DNA of 64,000 bases from positions 744,001 through 808,000 of the forward strand of contig NZ_CP088022.1 of assembly GCF_013373795.3 (NCBI RefSeq), given 5' to 3'. A model generated the notes under the pieces. That model was not told the DNA's origin and searched no databases. It saw nothing but the letters and a program-made list of their open reading frames with translations. Positions 33,738 to 41,515 of this stretch are shown one piece after another. The first letter of the stretch is position 1. The number at the start of each line of letters is the position of its first letter. The DNA is from Bradyrhizobium quebecense. Lineage in GTDB: Bacteria; Pseudomonadota; Alphaproteobacteria; Rhizobiales; Xanthobacteraceae. Both the position numbers and the translations under genes were made by a program.

Positions 33738-34172
33738 ACGCGGGGTCTCCGGAGTCATACATAAAGGCTTGCATCGGGGTGGCCAGCCGATCGGCCGTGG
33801 CGCCCGTTTGCGATGTTACGATGGAATGGGAACCCGAGTCATTTTCTAATGCCTCGGCCTTTTGGAGGATCGTTTCCGAAACCTGAAGTGGCGCACTGCC
33901 GTGGTTCGCAACCCGACTTGTGCGCAGCATTGTCGCACGCCTGCGGCGCGAGATGCGCCGGGTGATTCGCGCGAAGGGTTGTTTCGGGAGCCCCGAAGCA
34001 GCGCAAACCCTGTAATTTTAGGGGTCGGAAGCGACTTGACTGGAGAAAACACTGGAAAAACCCCTGATTCGGGGGCTGTCCACAGCGATATTGCTGTGGG
34101 GAGTGCAGAAAACACTGTTTTTCTCGGCGTTTTCCGCCATATCGTGCCCATTCCAGAATCAATGGAGCAACC
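33738..34172. promoter_or_regulatory. Control region upstream of the HU-like gene
   Basis: About 435 bp without a gene. It contains a perfect hairpin CCACAGC-N6-GCTGTGG (34080-34099), CCCC-N5-GGGGG (34061-34075), and the 10-mer GAAAACACTG repeated at 34045-34054 and 34108-34117. TTGACT at 34036 is a possible -35. The TGTCCACAG at 34077-34085 resembles a DnaA-box core. These symmetries sit within 140 bp of the HU-like start and may control it. Confidence 0.5.
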
Positions 34173-34472
34173 ATGGCTACCCAACTGTCGAAGTCGCAAG
34201 TGATCGAGAAGATCGCGACCACCACCGAACTCTCCAAGCGCGACGTCAAGAACGTTTTGGACTCGCTCGTCGATGTCGGCCACAAGGAGCTGAAGAAGGC
34301 CGGGGTGTTCCTCGTCCCCGGCTTCGCCAAGTTCGTTGTGGTCAAGAAGCCGGCGACCAAGGCGCGCAAGGGCACCAACCCCTTCACCGGCGAAGAGATG
34401 ATGTTCAAGGCCAAGCCGGCCCGGAAGATCGTCCGCGCACGGCCGGTCAAGGCCGCCAAGGACGCGGTTTAA
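34173..34472 (+). CDS. HU-family DNA-binding protein
   Basis: A 99-residue nucleoid protein. The alpha-helical dimer part (SKSQVIEKIATTTELSKRDVKNVLDSLVDV) leads into the DNA-bending arm region VFLVPGFAKFVVVKKPATKARKGTNPFTGEE and a basic tail (AKPARKIVRARPVKAAK). The Arg-Asn-Pro of classical HU (GRNP) appears as KGTNP. It is short-gene, well spaced and followed by a strong terminator. It probably compacts or bends DNA as a homodimer. Confidence 0.9.
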   Translation: MATQLSKSQVIEKIATTTELSKRDVKNVLDSLVDVGHKELKKAGVFLVPGFAKFVVVKKPATKARKGTNPFTGEEMMFKAKPARKIVRARPVKAAKDAV

Positions 34473-34479
34473 AATGAAA

Positions 34480-34508
34480 GGCCTCCGGTGACGGAGGCCT
34501 TTTGCTTT
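34480..34508 (+). terminator. Intrinsic terminator of the HU-like gene
   Basis: GGCCTCCG-GTGA-CGGAGGCC (34480-34499) followed by TTTTGCTTTT. Perfect 8-bp stem, 8 bp after the stop. Confidence 0.92.
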
Positions 34509-34542
34509 TGAGCCGTCGCTTCCTGCCGTTGGTTGCCCGCTT

Positions 34543-34643
34543 GAGCGTTTTCGAGCGAAGTGGACACCGGTTCGCGTGAAGAAAACGCGCCAAAGCAAAG
34601 TCTCGAGCTCCGGTTTCTGGTTGAACCAGGACCGGGGCTCTAG
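34543..34643 (+). repeat. Family A palindromic repeat, copy 6 (full length)
   Basis: From GAGCGTTTTCGAGCG to GGGGCTCTAG, with the usual GAAAACGCG core and a second hairpin CCGGTTTCTGGTT/AACCAGGACCGG. The end CTAG holds the stop codon of the SDR gene at 34640. Confidence 0.85.
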
Positions 34644-35419
34644 ACCACCGGCGATCGGCCACCATCGACATTGATGGCGGTGCCGGTGATGTAGGAACCT
34701 TGCTCCGAAGCCAGGAAGCAGGCGATGTTGGCGAACTCCTCCGCTGTGCCGATGCGGCCGAGCGGCGTGCCCCGGGCCAAGCCCTTGGCGAATTCCCCGA
34801 AATCCGTGTTCGGCGCCTGGGCCGCGTGCCGCTTGACCCATTGATCGCTCATGATCAGGCCGACCAGCAGCGCATTCACCAGGATATTGTGCTCGCCGCC
34901 TTCATTGGCCATCACCTTGGTCAGCGCCATGCCGGCGGCGCGTGACACCGAGGTCGGCGCGGAGTTGCCGGCCGGCGCCTTCGCAAAGGCGTTGAGCACG
35001 TTGATGATGCGGCCCCATTTGCGCTGCTTCATGCCCGGCCACACCAGCCGGCTGAAGCGGATCGCGGCGAACAGTTTCAGGTCGAGGTCCTCCTGCCAGG
35101 CCTCGTCGCTGATGCTCTCGAAGGCCAGCGTGCGCGCGGTGCCGGCATTGTTGACCAGCACGTCGATCTTGCCGAGATCCGCGACGATCTGGTCGTGCGC
35201 CCTCGAGATGTCGGCGGCCTTGGCGACGTCGCAGACGTAATCGCGTACCACGAGGCCGTCCTTGGCGAGTGCCTCGCGCGCCGCCGTGAGGTCGGCCGCG
35301 CCGCGGGCGAGGATCGCGACCTTGGCGCCGGATTCCGCAAACCGCCGCGCCACCGCGATCCCGATGCCCTTGCTGCCGCCGGTGACCACGGCGACACGGT
35401 CTTTCATTGATAGGTTCAT
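34640..35419 (-). CDS. SDR-fold protein lacking the catalytic Ser-Tyr-Lys triad
   Basis: A 259-residue Rossmann-fold protein with intact cofactor motif TGGSKGIG (about 14-21) and NNAG (near 91). In a gap-free alignment to the SDR at 5772, the catalytic Ser, Tyr and Lys are replaced by Asn (IINVLN), Thr and Arg (APTSVSRAAG). It therefore should bind NAD(P) but not use the standard mechanism. Other SDRs of this kind are known; the role is unknown. GGGAGAAC precedes the ATG. The stop is donated by a family A repeat. Confidence 0.85.
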   Translation of the reverse strand: MNLSMKDRVAVVTGGSKGIGIAVARRFAESGAKVAILARGAADLTAAREALAKDGLVVRDYVCDVAKAADISRAHDQIVADLGKIDVLVNNAGTARTLAFESISDEAWQEDLDLKLFAAIRFSRLVWPGMKQRKWGRIINVLNAFAKAPAGNSAPTSVSRAAGMALTKVMANEGGEHNILVNALLVGLIMSDQWVKRHAAQAPNTDFGEFAKGLARGTPLGRIGTAEEFANIACFLASEQGSYITGTAINVDGGRSPVV

Positions 35420-35456
35420 TGTTGTTCTCCCTGGGGCTGGCCCTGAGAGAACGCTA

Positions 35457-35537
35457 TCAAACCGACAGCGCGACCAACAAGGTCATGCAGAGCAGGTGTG
35501 CCGTGACGATTATCGCGAGATGGAGCGGGCCGGGCAT
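35457..35537 (-). CDS. Possible 26-residue hydrophobic membrane peptide
   Basis: An open frame MPGPLHLAIIVTAHLLCMTL followed by LVALSV, almost entirely one membrane helix. ATGGAGACATCCG gives a strong GGAGA ribosome site 7 nt before the ATG. It is upstream of the SDR gene in the same direction, 38 bp before it. It is shorter than most gene finders report. A real small protein is plausible but unproven. Confidence 0.45.
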   Translation of the reverse strand: MPGPLHLAIIVTAHLLCMTLLVALSV

Positions 35538-35602
35538 CGGATGTCTCCATTGTGGTGCGTCTGCGAGGTGAGTACCGCCGTCTGTCTCCCTCCCCCGCAA
35601 GC

Positions 35603-37059
35603 GCTATCGCATTCACACATCTGGGTTGCGATTAGCGGTAAAGCGGGATTCTCTATCGGTAGGCAAGCCGGTGGAGGTTTTGATGGCCGGGGTGGCATAT
35701 GGACTGGGACGATTTGGCGATCGTCGCCTGGAAAAAGGGGGGCGCGGCTGCATGCGGCGCTGGTGGCCCGGCCTGGCTCGTGCATCCGCCGCCTCGGTGA
35801 GGACCGTGCGGGCGAGATGCAGTTTCGCCGGCTTCTTCACAATCCGTCGGTGACGGCCGCAGAGATGTCACGGCATGCCGGAGACCTCACCGGGCAGCGA
35901 GCGGCTGGTCGGCATGTTGTTGTCGCACAGGACACGTCGGAATTGATCTTGGGCGGCCGGCGGTCGCGACAATGCTACGGACCGGTCGCCAAAGGCAATG
36001 CCGCGGGTTTGTTGCTGCATGTGGCACTGGCGGTAGAGGCCGAGACGCAAGGGTTGCTCGGTCTGGTCTCGATGCAGGTCTGGAACCGTAACCGAGAGGA
36101 GTTGGCACCACGGCGCAAGCGGGCGACGGCGGCTAAGGAATCGCAACGATGGATCGAGAGCAGCGAACGGGCGGGTGAGGTACTGGCTGCGGCGGCCAGC
36201 GTCACGATGGTATCGGACCGCGAAAGCGACTTTTACGAACTGTTCGTGAAGCGTCCGCAAAACGTCGAATTGGTTGTGAGGGCCTGCCAGAATCGGCGGA
36301 TCGAGGGGTCCGAAGAAGACCCGGATTTGCTGTTCACCTTCATCGACGCCCAGGCCGAACAAGGGCGCGTTGCCATGACGGTCCCCGCCGCACCAGGACG
36401 GCGCGCGCGCGATACCGAGTTCGCAGTGCGCTTCGCGCCGGTGGCCGTATGCCGGCCGCTCCATGGAGCCGATCCGACGTTGCCCGAGACGGTTCACCTG
36501 ACGCTGGTCGATGTCCGCGAGGTATCGGAGCCGAAAGACGGTAGCGCACCTGTGCATTGGCGGCTTTTGACTACCCACGCTGTCGCTACATTGAACGACG
36601 CGCGTCAAGTGGTCGGCTTCTACCGGACGCGTTGGGTGATCGAGGAGTTCTTCCGTACGCTCAAGACGGCAGGCTTCGATATAGAGGAAGCCGATATCGG
36701 CGACCCGCAGGCCATGATCAACTTCGTCGCTGCTGCAGCCGTTGCGGCCATCACCATCAAGCAACTCGTCCAGGCCCGCGACGGCAACACGGATCAGCTC
36801 CTGAGCGATGCCTTCGAGCCGGACGACCAACCCATCCTCGAAGCCGTCTCCGCCCGGCTCGAAGGCAAGACCGAGCGGCAACGCAATCCGCACCCGAAGG
36901 GATCCCTGGCCTTTGTCGCTTGGGTCATCGCACGCCTCGGCGGCTGGACCGGCTACTACGGCAAGCCGGGTCCCAAAGTCATCCGCATCGGCCTTGCCAA
37001 GTTCCACGCCATCAAATACGGCGCCAATCTAAGGCTTCAGAATGTGTGAATCTGATAGC
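35603..37059 (+). mobile_element. IS4-family insertion sequence
   Basis: About 1.46 kb bounded by imperfect terminal inverted repeats. Left end: GCTATCGCATTCACACATCTG (35603-35622 region). Right end, read in reverse: GCTATCAGATTCACACATTCTG (37059-37038). ATTCACACAT is exact in both. No target duplication is evident. It sits next to or within a family C repeat (37060 onward). Its single gene is an IS4-type transposase. Confidence 0.82.
35683..37049 (+). CDS. IS4-family transposase, requires a -1 frameshift
   Basis: Starts MAGVAYGLGRFGDRRLEK behind GGAGG (35673-35677), but the remaining 435 residues lie in the -1 frame. The switch is at the AAAAAGGGGGG run (35732-35742); slipping back by one gives DRRLEKRGARLHAALV, the family sequence. 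The protein would be about 455 residues. Catalytic Asp are in VVAQDTSEL and MVSDRESDFYE, and the YREK signature is YRTRWVIEEFFRTLK (Y-x2-R-x3-E-x6-K). It is either programmed slippage or a disabling one-base loss. Confidence 0.85.
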
Positions 37060-37181
37060 CCTGAAAGGGAGAGGGAGGGGTCGGGGTTGCTCTCCGCGGA
37101 CGCCGGCGTCGGTGGAGGCAGGATCCCCACCCGGTTTGCTGCGCAAACCGACCTCCCCTTTTCAAGGGGAGGTGAGGATCG
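37060..37181. repeat. Family C palindromic repeat, copy 3, next to the IS
   Basis: Contains AAAGGGAGAGGGAGGGGTCGG, ATCCCCACCCGGTTTGC, GCAAACCGACCTCCCCTTTT and CAAGGGGAGGTG. The left flank of the IS (35580-35602: CTCCCTCCCCCGCAAGC) looks like the missing start, so the IS may have inserted into this repeat. Its end GATCGCTAG leads into the stop of the next gene. Confidence 0.7.
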
Positions 37182-38167
37182 CTAGTTCAAGCTCGCGCTT
37201 GCCGTAAAACTGCGGTCGACGGCTTTACCGACATCCAGCGTCTTGCCGAGGATGCCGTGGCGCGGTCGGAGGCGGCCTGCACTTCCTTGACCACGGCCTC
37301 GTCGATCGCGATCGGGCTCGTCTTCTGCGCGGTGTAGGCGGCGAGCAGCACGTCTTCCGGCAGCTTGGTCAGTTCGGCCGTGTTCCTGGCATACTCCGCG
37401 ACATGGTCGAGCGACCACAGCCGCGCCTTGTTGAGCCGCTGCACCAGATCCTGCACCGCGGCGCGCTTGGTCGCGATCGCGTTGTCGGAGGCGACGATGA
37501 AGGTGATGGTCGGCGTCAAGCCCTCGCCATCGGCGACGACGCGCGCATTGTCCTTCAGCTTGGCATAGGAAATATAGGGCTCCCACACCGCCCAGCCGCC
37601 GATCGAGCCGGCGAGCAGCGCGATCTTGGCGTCGACCGGGCCGAGCGGAGCGAAGGTCGCGTCCTCGATCCTGCTGCCGGCCTTTTCCAGCGTCGCATTG
37701 ATCAGGAATTGGCCCCAGCCGCCCCGCGTGCCGGCGAGGCGCTTGCCCTTCAGATCGGCCGCCGTCTTGATCGGCGAATCCCCGCGCACCAGGATCGCCT
37801 GGGTCCGCGCATCGGAGCGCGTGCCGCCGATCGCCTTGATCGGCGCGCCCGATGCATAGACCGTGAGGAAGGACAGGTCGCCGGTGTAGCCGACGTCGAG
37901 CGCGCCGGCATTGATCGCCTCCAGGATCGGGGCTGCGGCCGGGAATTCCGACCACTCGATCTTGTAAGGCAGATCCTTGGCGAGGCCGGAGATATCGAGC
38001 AGCGAGCGGTTGCCGCCCTTCTGGTCGCCGACGCGCAGCACGATCGCATCGGCGGCGAAAGCTGCGGCCGATGTCGACAGCGTGATCACGGCTGTGATCA
38101 GCGCGGCCGCGGTGCGGCGCGCGAAGGTATAGGGAGAACCCGAGCGGGTCAGTTTGCGCATATGCAT
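37182..38167 (-). pseudogene. SsuA-like sulfonate-binding protein with a C-terminal frameshift
   Basis: A sulfonate/aliphatic-type binding protein of about 325 residues with a signal (ITAVITLSTSAAAFA-AD). The core RVGDQKGGNRSLLDISGLAKDLPYKIEWSEFPAAAP matches the SsuA copy at 43806. After EVQAASDR (near 37262) the frame changes; the expected ending GILGKTLDVGKAVDRSFTAS lies in another frame and ends at the TAG at 37182. The in-frame version instead ends with 20 unrelated residues at 37187. The ligand-binding domain is nearly complete, so the product may still fold. Confidence 0.8.
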
Positions 38168-38635
38168 TTTCTTTCTGATTCATTCGCTGTTCGTCGGGAA
38201 GCGCGGCAGCGTTCGACCGAGTCTATGAGCAAGCCGTTCGCCGTCAACGAAACGGAAAACTGAAATCAGCCCGTGCGCAGCAAGGATGATCTCGCCGAGC
38301 CATCATGCGTAGAAGACATCGCGCAAGCGGCGATGTTTCGCTCAAATTTGGTGCAATCGATGCCATTCTGTTGCCCGTCAGCGCCGCGACGAGCGCGAAA
38401 ATCCTTTCATCGTCGCGCGCTGCGATCGTGGAGAGTTCAGCTGCGGCGCCAACTACATTCGAAATTCCATTTCATTGACGATGAACTTGTCGCGCCGCAT
38501 CATTTGCGCGTTGCTTTGAGGGCAATAGCGCCGGAGAAATCCGCTTTTTCTAAACCATGAGCTTCGAACGACGGGGCGTGCAGACGGAGACGTTTTGCGC
38601 GCGGGGCGGAGCCTTGCCGAAATGCAGGAGTGATG
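38168..38635. other. Intergenic region between the frameshifted ssuA-like gene and the sulfonate operon
   Basis: About 470 bp without a supported gene. It should hold divergent promoters of the two binding-protein genes. A short hairpin CATCGC-N5-GCGATG is at about 38318-38336 and a relatively AT-rich stretch at 38335-38550. No clear sigma-70 or CysB/Cbl-type site was recognised. Confidence 0.5.
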
Positions 38636-39730
38636 ATGTCGACGGATAACAAGAAGACGGTGATGGATCGCCGCACATTGCTGCGCGCGGGCGCCGCCGC
38701 AGCCTTTGCCGCGCCGCTCGGCGCCTATGGCGCGCAGGCCTTCGCGCCGCGCCCGGTCGCATCGGCGATCGACTTCTCCGAATTCCCGATCTGCAAGACC
38801 GCCTCCGATGCGCCGCCGCTGGCAGGCAGCTCGCGCAAGCTGAAGCTGTCCTGGAACGCCGGCGCGGTCTGCCTCGCGCCGCTGCCGGTCGCCATCGACC
38901 ATGGCTTCTTCCAGAAGCAGAATCTCGACGTCGAGCTCGTCAACTATTCAGGTTCGACCGACCAGCTGCTGGAGGCGATCGCCACCGGCAAGAGCGACGC
39001 CGGTCTCGGCATGGCGCTGCGCTGGCTCAAGCCCTTGGAGCAGGGCTTCGACGTCAAGATCGCCGCCGGCACGCATGGCGGCTGCATGCGCGTCTTGACC
39101 CGCACCAATTCCGGCGTCGACAGGCTCGCCGATCTCAAGGGCAAGATCGTCGCGGTCGGTGATCTCGCCGGTCCTGACAAGAATTTCTTCTCGATCCAGC
39201 TCTCCAAGCTCGGCATCGACCCGGTCAAGGATGTCGACTGGCGCGCCTATCCCGGCAATCTCCTGAACGTCGCGGTCGAAAAGGGCGAGGTGCAGGCCTT
39301 CCTGTCGTCGGACCCGCTCGCCTATCTCTGGCTGAAGGACACGCAGTACAAGGAGGTCGCCTCCAACCTCGACGGCGAGTACCGCGACAAGAGCTGCTGC
39401 ATCGTCGGCCTGCGCGGCAGTCTGGTGCGGGAAGAACCCCACGTCGCGCGCGCCATCACCCAGGCGCTGCTCGATGCCGCGATGTTCACCTCGCAGAATC
39501 CGGACAAGGCGGCAAAGTCGTTCCAGCCCTATGCGCCGAAGGCGGCGAGCCTCGCTGATCTCGAGGCGATGGCGCGTTACCACACCCATCACCATCATCC
39601 CACCGGCGAAGTGCTCAAGCGCGAGCTCAAGGGCTACGCCGACGACCTGAAATCGGTGCAGGTGTTCAAGCAGAGCACCGACACGGCCAAATTCGCGGAG
39701 CGGATCTATGTCGACGTATTCAGTGTCTGA
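38636..39730 (+). CDS. ABC transporter substrate-binding protein (nitrate/sulfonate/taurine type)
   Basis: A 364-residue periplasmic protein with a twin-arginine signal (VMDRRTLLRAGAAAAFAAPLG). The mature part has the NMT1/SsuA-type ligand groove (LKLSWNAGAVCLAPLPVAIDHGFF, VNYSGSTDQLLEAIATGKSDAGLGMALRW). An unusual His cluster YHTHHHHPTGE occurs near residue 315. It is first in a SBP-permease-ATPase-monooxygenase operon, so it probably captures a sulfonate or other organosulfur compound. AGGAG precedes the ATG run; the third ATG is chosen. Confidence 0.88.
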   Translation: MSTDNKKTVMDRRTLLRAGAAAAFAAPLGAYGAQAFAPRPVASAIDFSEFPICKTASDAPPLAGSSRKLKLSWNAGAVCLAPLPVAIDHGFFQKQNLDVELVNYSGSTDQLLEAIATGKSDAGLGMALRWLKPLEQGFDVKIAAGTHGGCMRVLTRTNSGVDRLADLKGKIVAVGDLAGPDKNFFSIQLSKLGIDPVKDVDWRAYPGNLLNVAVEKGEVQAFLSSDPLAYLWLKDTQYKEVASNLDGEYRDKSCCIVGLRGSLVREEPHVARAITQALLDAAMFTSQNPDKAAKSFQPYAPKAASLADLEAMARYHTHHHHPTGEVLKRELKGYADDLKSVQVFKQSTDTAKFAERIYVDVFSV

Positions 39731-40724
39731 CACGACGGCCGCGACCGCGCCGCGCGCTGCGGTCATGTTCTCGAACCTCTCCGGCAGCTATGGCGTTGGC
39801 CTCGCGGCAACACTCGCCTGGCTCGCGTTCGGGCTGTCGTGCCTCTATTGGCCCGATGTCGGCGACTGGTCGCGGACCCAATCGCTCGGCATCGGCGCGA
39901 TCGTCATCGCGGCCTTTATCCTGTTCGGTACGTTCAGCGCGGATTATCTCGGCGGCGCCGGGCAGGCGCTGCGCAAGCGTGCGCCATGGCTGGTGGCCTT
40001 CGGCGCCTTCGTGACGCTGTGGGAGGTCGCCACCGCGAAATTCGCCTGGCTGCCGCTGCCGTTCTTCCCGCCGCCGCAGTCGATCCTCGAGGTCTACACC
40101 GACGATTTGCCAAAACTGCTCGACAGCGTGTTCGCCTCGATCAAGTTGCAGCTTGGCGGCTACATCATCGGCGCGACCGTCGGCTTCATCACGGGCGTCT
40201 CGATCGGCTGGTCGCAGAAGATCGGCTACTGGGTGCATCCGGTGCTGCGCTTCATCGGTCCGCTGCCCGCCACCGCCTGGCTGCCGATCGCCTTCTTCAC
40301 CTTCCCGTCGAGCTGGAGCGCCTCGACCTTCCTGATTGCGCTCGCCACCGGATTCCCGGTGACGGTGCTGACCTGGTCGGGCGTGGCGAGCGTCAGCACC
40401 GCCTACTACGACGTCGCGCGCACGCTTGGCGCCAAGCCGTCGTTCCTGGTGCTGAAGGTCGCGATCCCTGCCGCGCTGCCGCACGTGTTCGTCGGCCTGT
40501 TCATGGGGCTTGGTTCGTCCTTTGCCGTGCTCGTGGTCGCCGAGATGATCGGCGTCAAGGCCGGCCTCGGCTGGTACCTGCAATGGGCGCAGGGCTGGGC
40601 GGCCTATGCCAACATGTACGCGGCGCTGATCGTGATGTCGCTGCTCTGCTCCGGCGCGATCACGCTATTGTTCCGGACCCGCGACCGCCTGCTGGTCTGG
40701 CAGAAGGGCGTCGTCAAATGGTAG
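39708..40724 (+). CDS. ssuC: Sulfonate-type ABC transporter permease
   Basis: A 338-residue BPD_transp_1 permease. It has an extra N-terminal two-segment region (LAATLAWLAFGLSCLYW, IGAIVIAAFILFGTFSADYLG) before the six-segment core, and the docking loop TAYYDVARTLGAKPSFLVLKVAIPAALPHVF. It overlaps the binding-protein gene by 23 bp and the ATPase gene by 7 bp, so the set is tightly coupled. Confidence 0.9.
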   Translation: MSTYSVSDTTAATAPRAAVMFSNLSGSYGVGLAATLAWLAFGLSCLYWPDVGDWSRTQSLGIGAIVIAAFILFGTFSADYLGGAGQALRKRAPWLVAFGAFVTLWEVATAKFAWLPLPFFPPPQSILEVYTDDLPKLLDSVFASIKLQLGGYIIGATVGFITGVSIGWSQKIGYWVHPVLRFIGPLPATAWLPIAFFTFPSSWSASTFLIALATGFPVTVLTWSGVASVSTAYYDVARTLGAKPSFLVLKVAIPAALPHVFVGLFMGLGSSFAVLVVAEMIGVKAGLGWYLQWAQGWAAYANMYAALIVMSLLCSGAITLLFRTRDRLLVWQKGVVKW

Positions 40725-41515
40725 TGCAATCCGCCGCCGAGGCGATCACCTATCCTGCCGTCGGCGCCGAGCTCGATATCGAAGGCGTCAGCCACGTCTT
40801 CGACATCGACGGTGCGGTGCTTCCCGTGCTCGACAATGTCAGCCTTTCGATCGCGGCCGGCGAGTTCGTGGCGCTGCTCGGCCCGTCCGGCTGCGGCAAG
40901 TCGACATTGCTGCGGCTGGTCGCCGGGCTGGAGAAGCCGCGCAGCGGCTCGCTGCGCGAGGATGAAGTCCGCATCAGTGGCCCGCATCCCTCGCGTGTCG
41001 TCGTGTTCCAGGATCCGACGCTGTTTCCCTGGCGTTCGGTGTGGGACAATGTGGCGCTCGGGCTGGAAGCGCAGGGCATCCTGAAGGCGCAGCGGCACCG
41101 GGTCGATGCCGTGATCGAGCTGGTCGGGCTGTCGTCGTTCCGCAATGCCTATCCGCACCAGCTCTCCGGCGGCATGGCGCAACGCGTGGCGCTGGCGCGT
41201 GCGCTGGTCAACGATCCGAAGATCCTGGTGCTCGACGAGCCGCTCGGCAAGCTCGACTCGCTGACGCGGATCGCGATGCAGGCCGAGCTGGTGGCGCTGT
41301 GGCAGCGCAAGGGTTTTACCACGCTGCTGGTCACCCATGACGTCGAGGAAGCGCTGGTGCTCGCCAACCGCGTCATCGTGCTCTCCGACCGGCCGGCGCG
41401 GATCAAGGCCGATATCGCCGTCACCCGGCCATACCCGCGGCATCGCGGCGATCCCTATCTGGCCGATCTGCGCAAGCAGATCCTCGGGCTGCTCGGACTG
41501 GAGGCGACATGGTGA
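40718..41515 (+). CDS. ssuB: Sulfonate-type ABC transporter ATPase
   Basis: A 265-residue ABC ATPase: Walker A LLGPSGCGKST near 51, Q-loop VVFQDPTLFPWRSVWDNV, signature LSGGMAQRVALARAL, Walker B ILVLDEPLGKLD, switch His in LLVTHDVEEAL. This is the NrtD/SsuB/TauB type. It starts at MVVQSAAE within the permease end and overlaps the next gene by 7 bp. Confidence 0.93.
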   Translation: MVVQSAAEAITYPAVGAELDIEGVSHVFDIDGAVLPVLDNVSLSIAAGEFVALLGPSGCGKSTLLRLVAGLEKPRSGSLREDEVRISGPHPSRVVVFQDPTLFPWRSVWDNVALGLEAQGILKAQRHRVDAVIELVGLSSFRNAYPHQLSGGMAQRVALARALVNDPKILVLDEPLGKLDSLTRIAMQAELVALWQRKGFTTLLVTHDVEEALVLANRVIVLSDRPARIKADIAVTRPYPRHRGDPYLADLRKQILGLLGLEATW

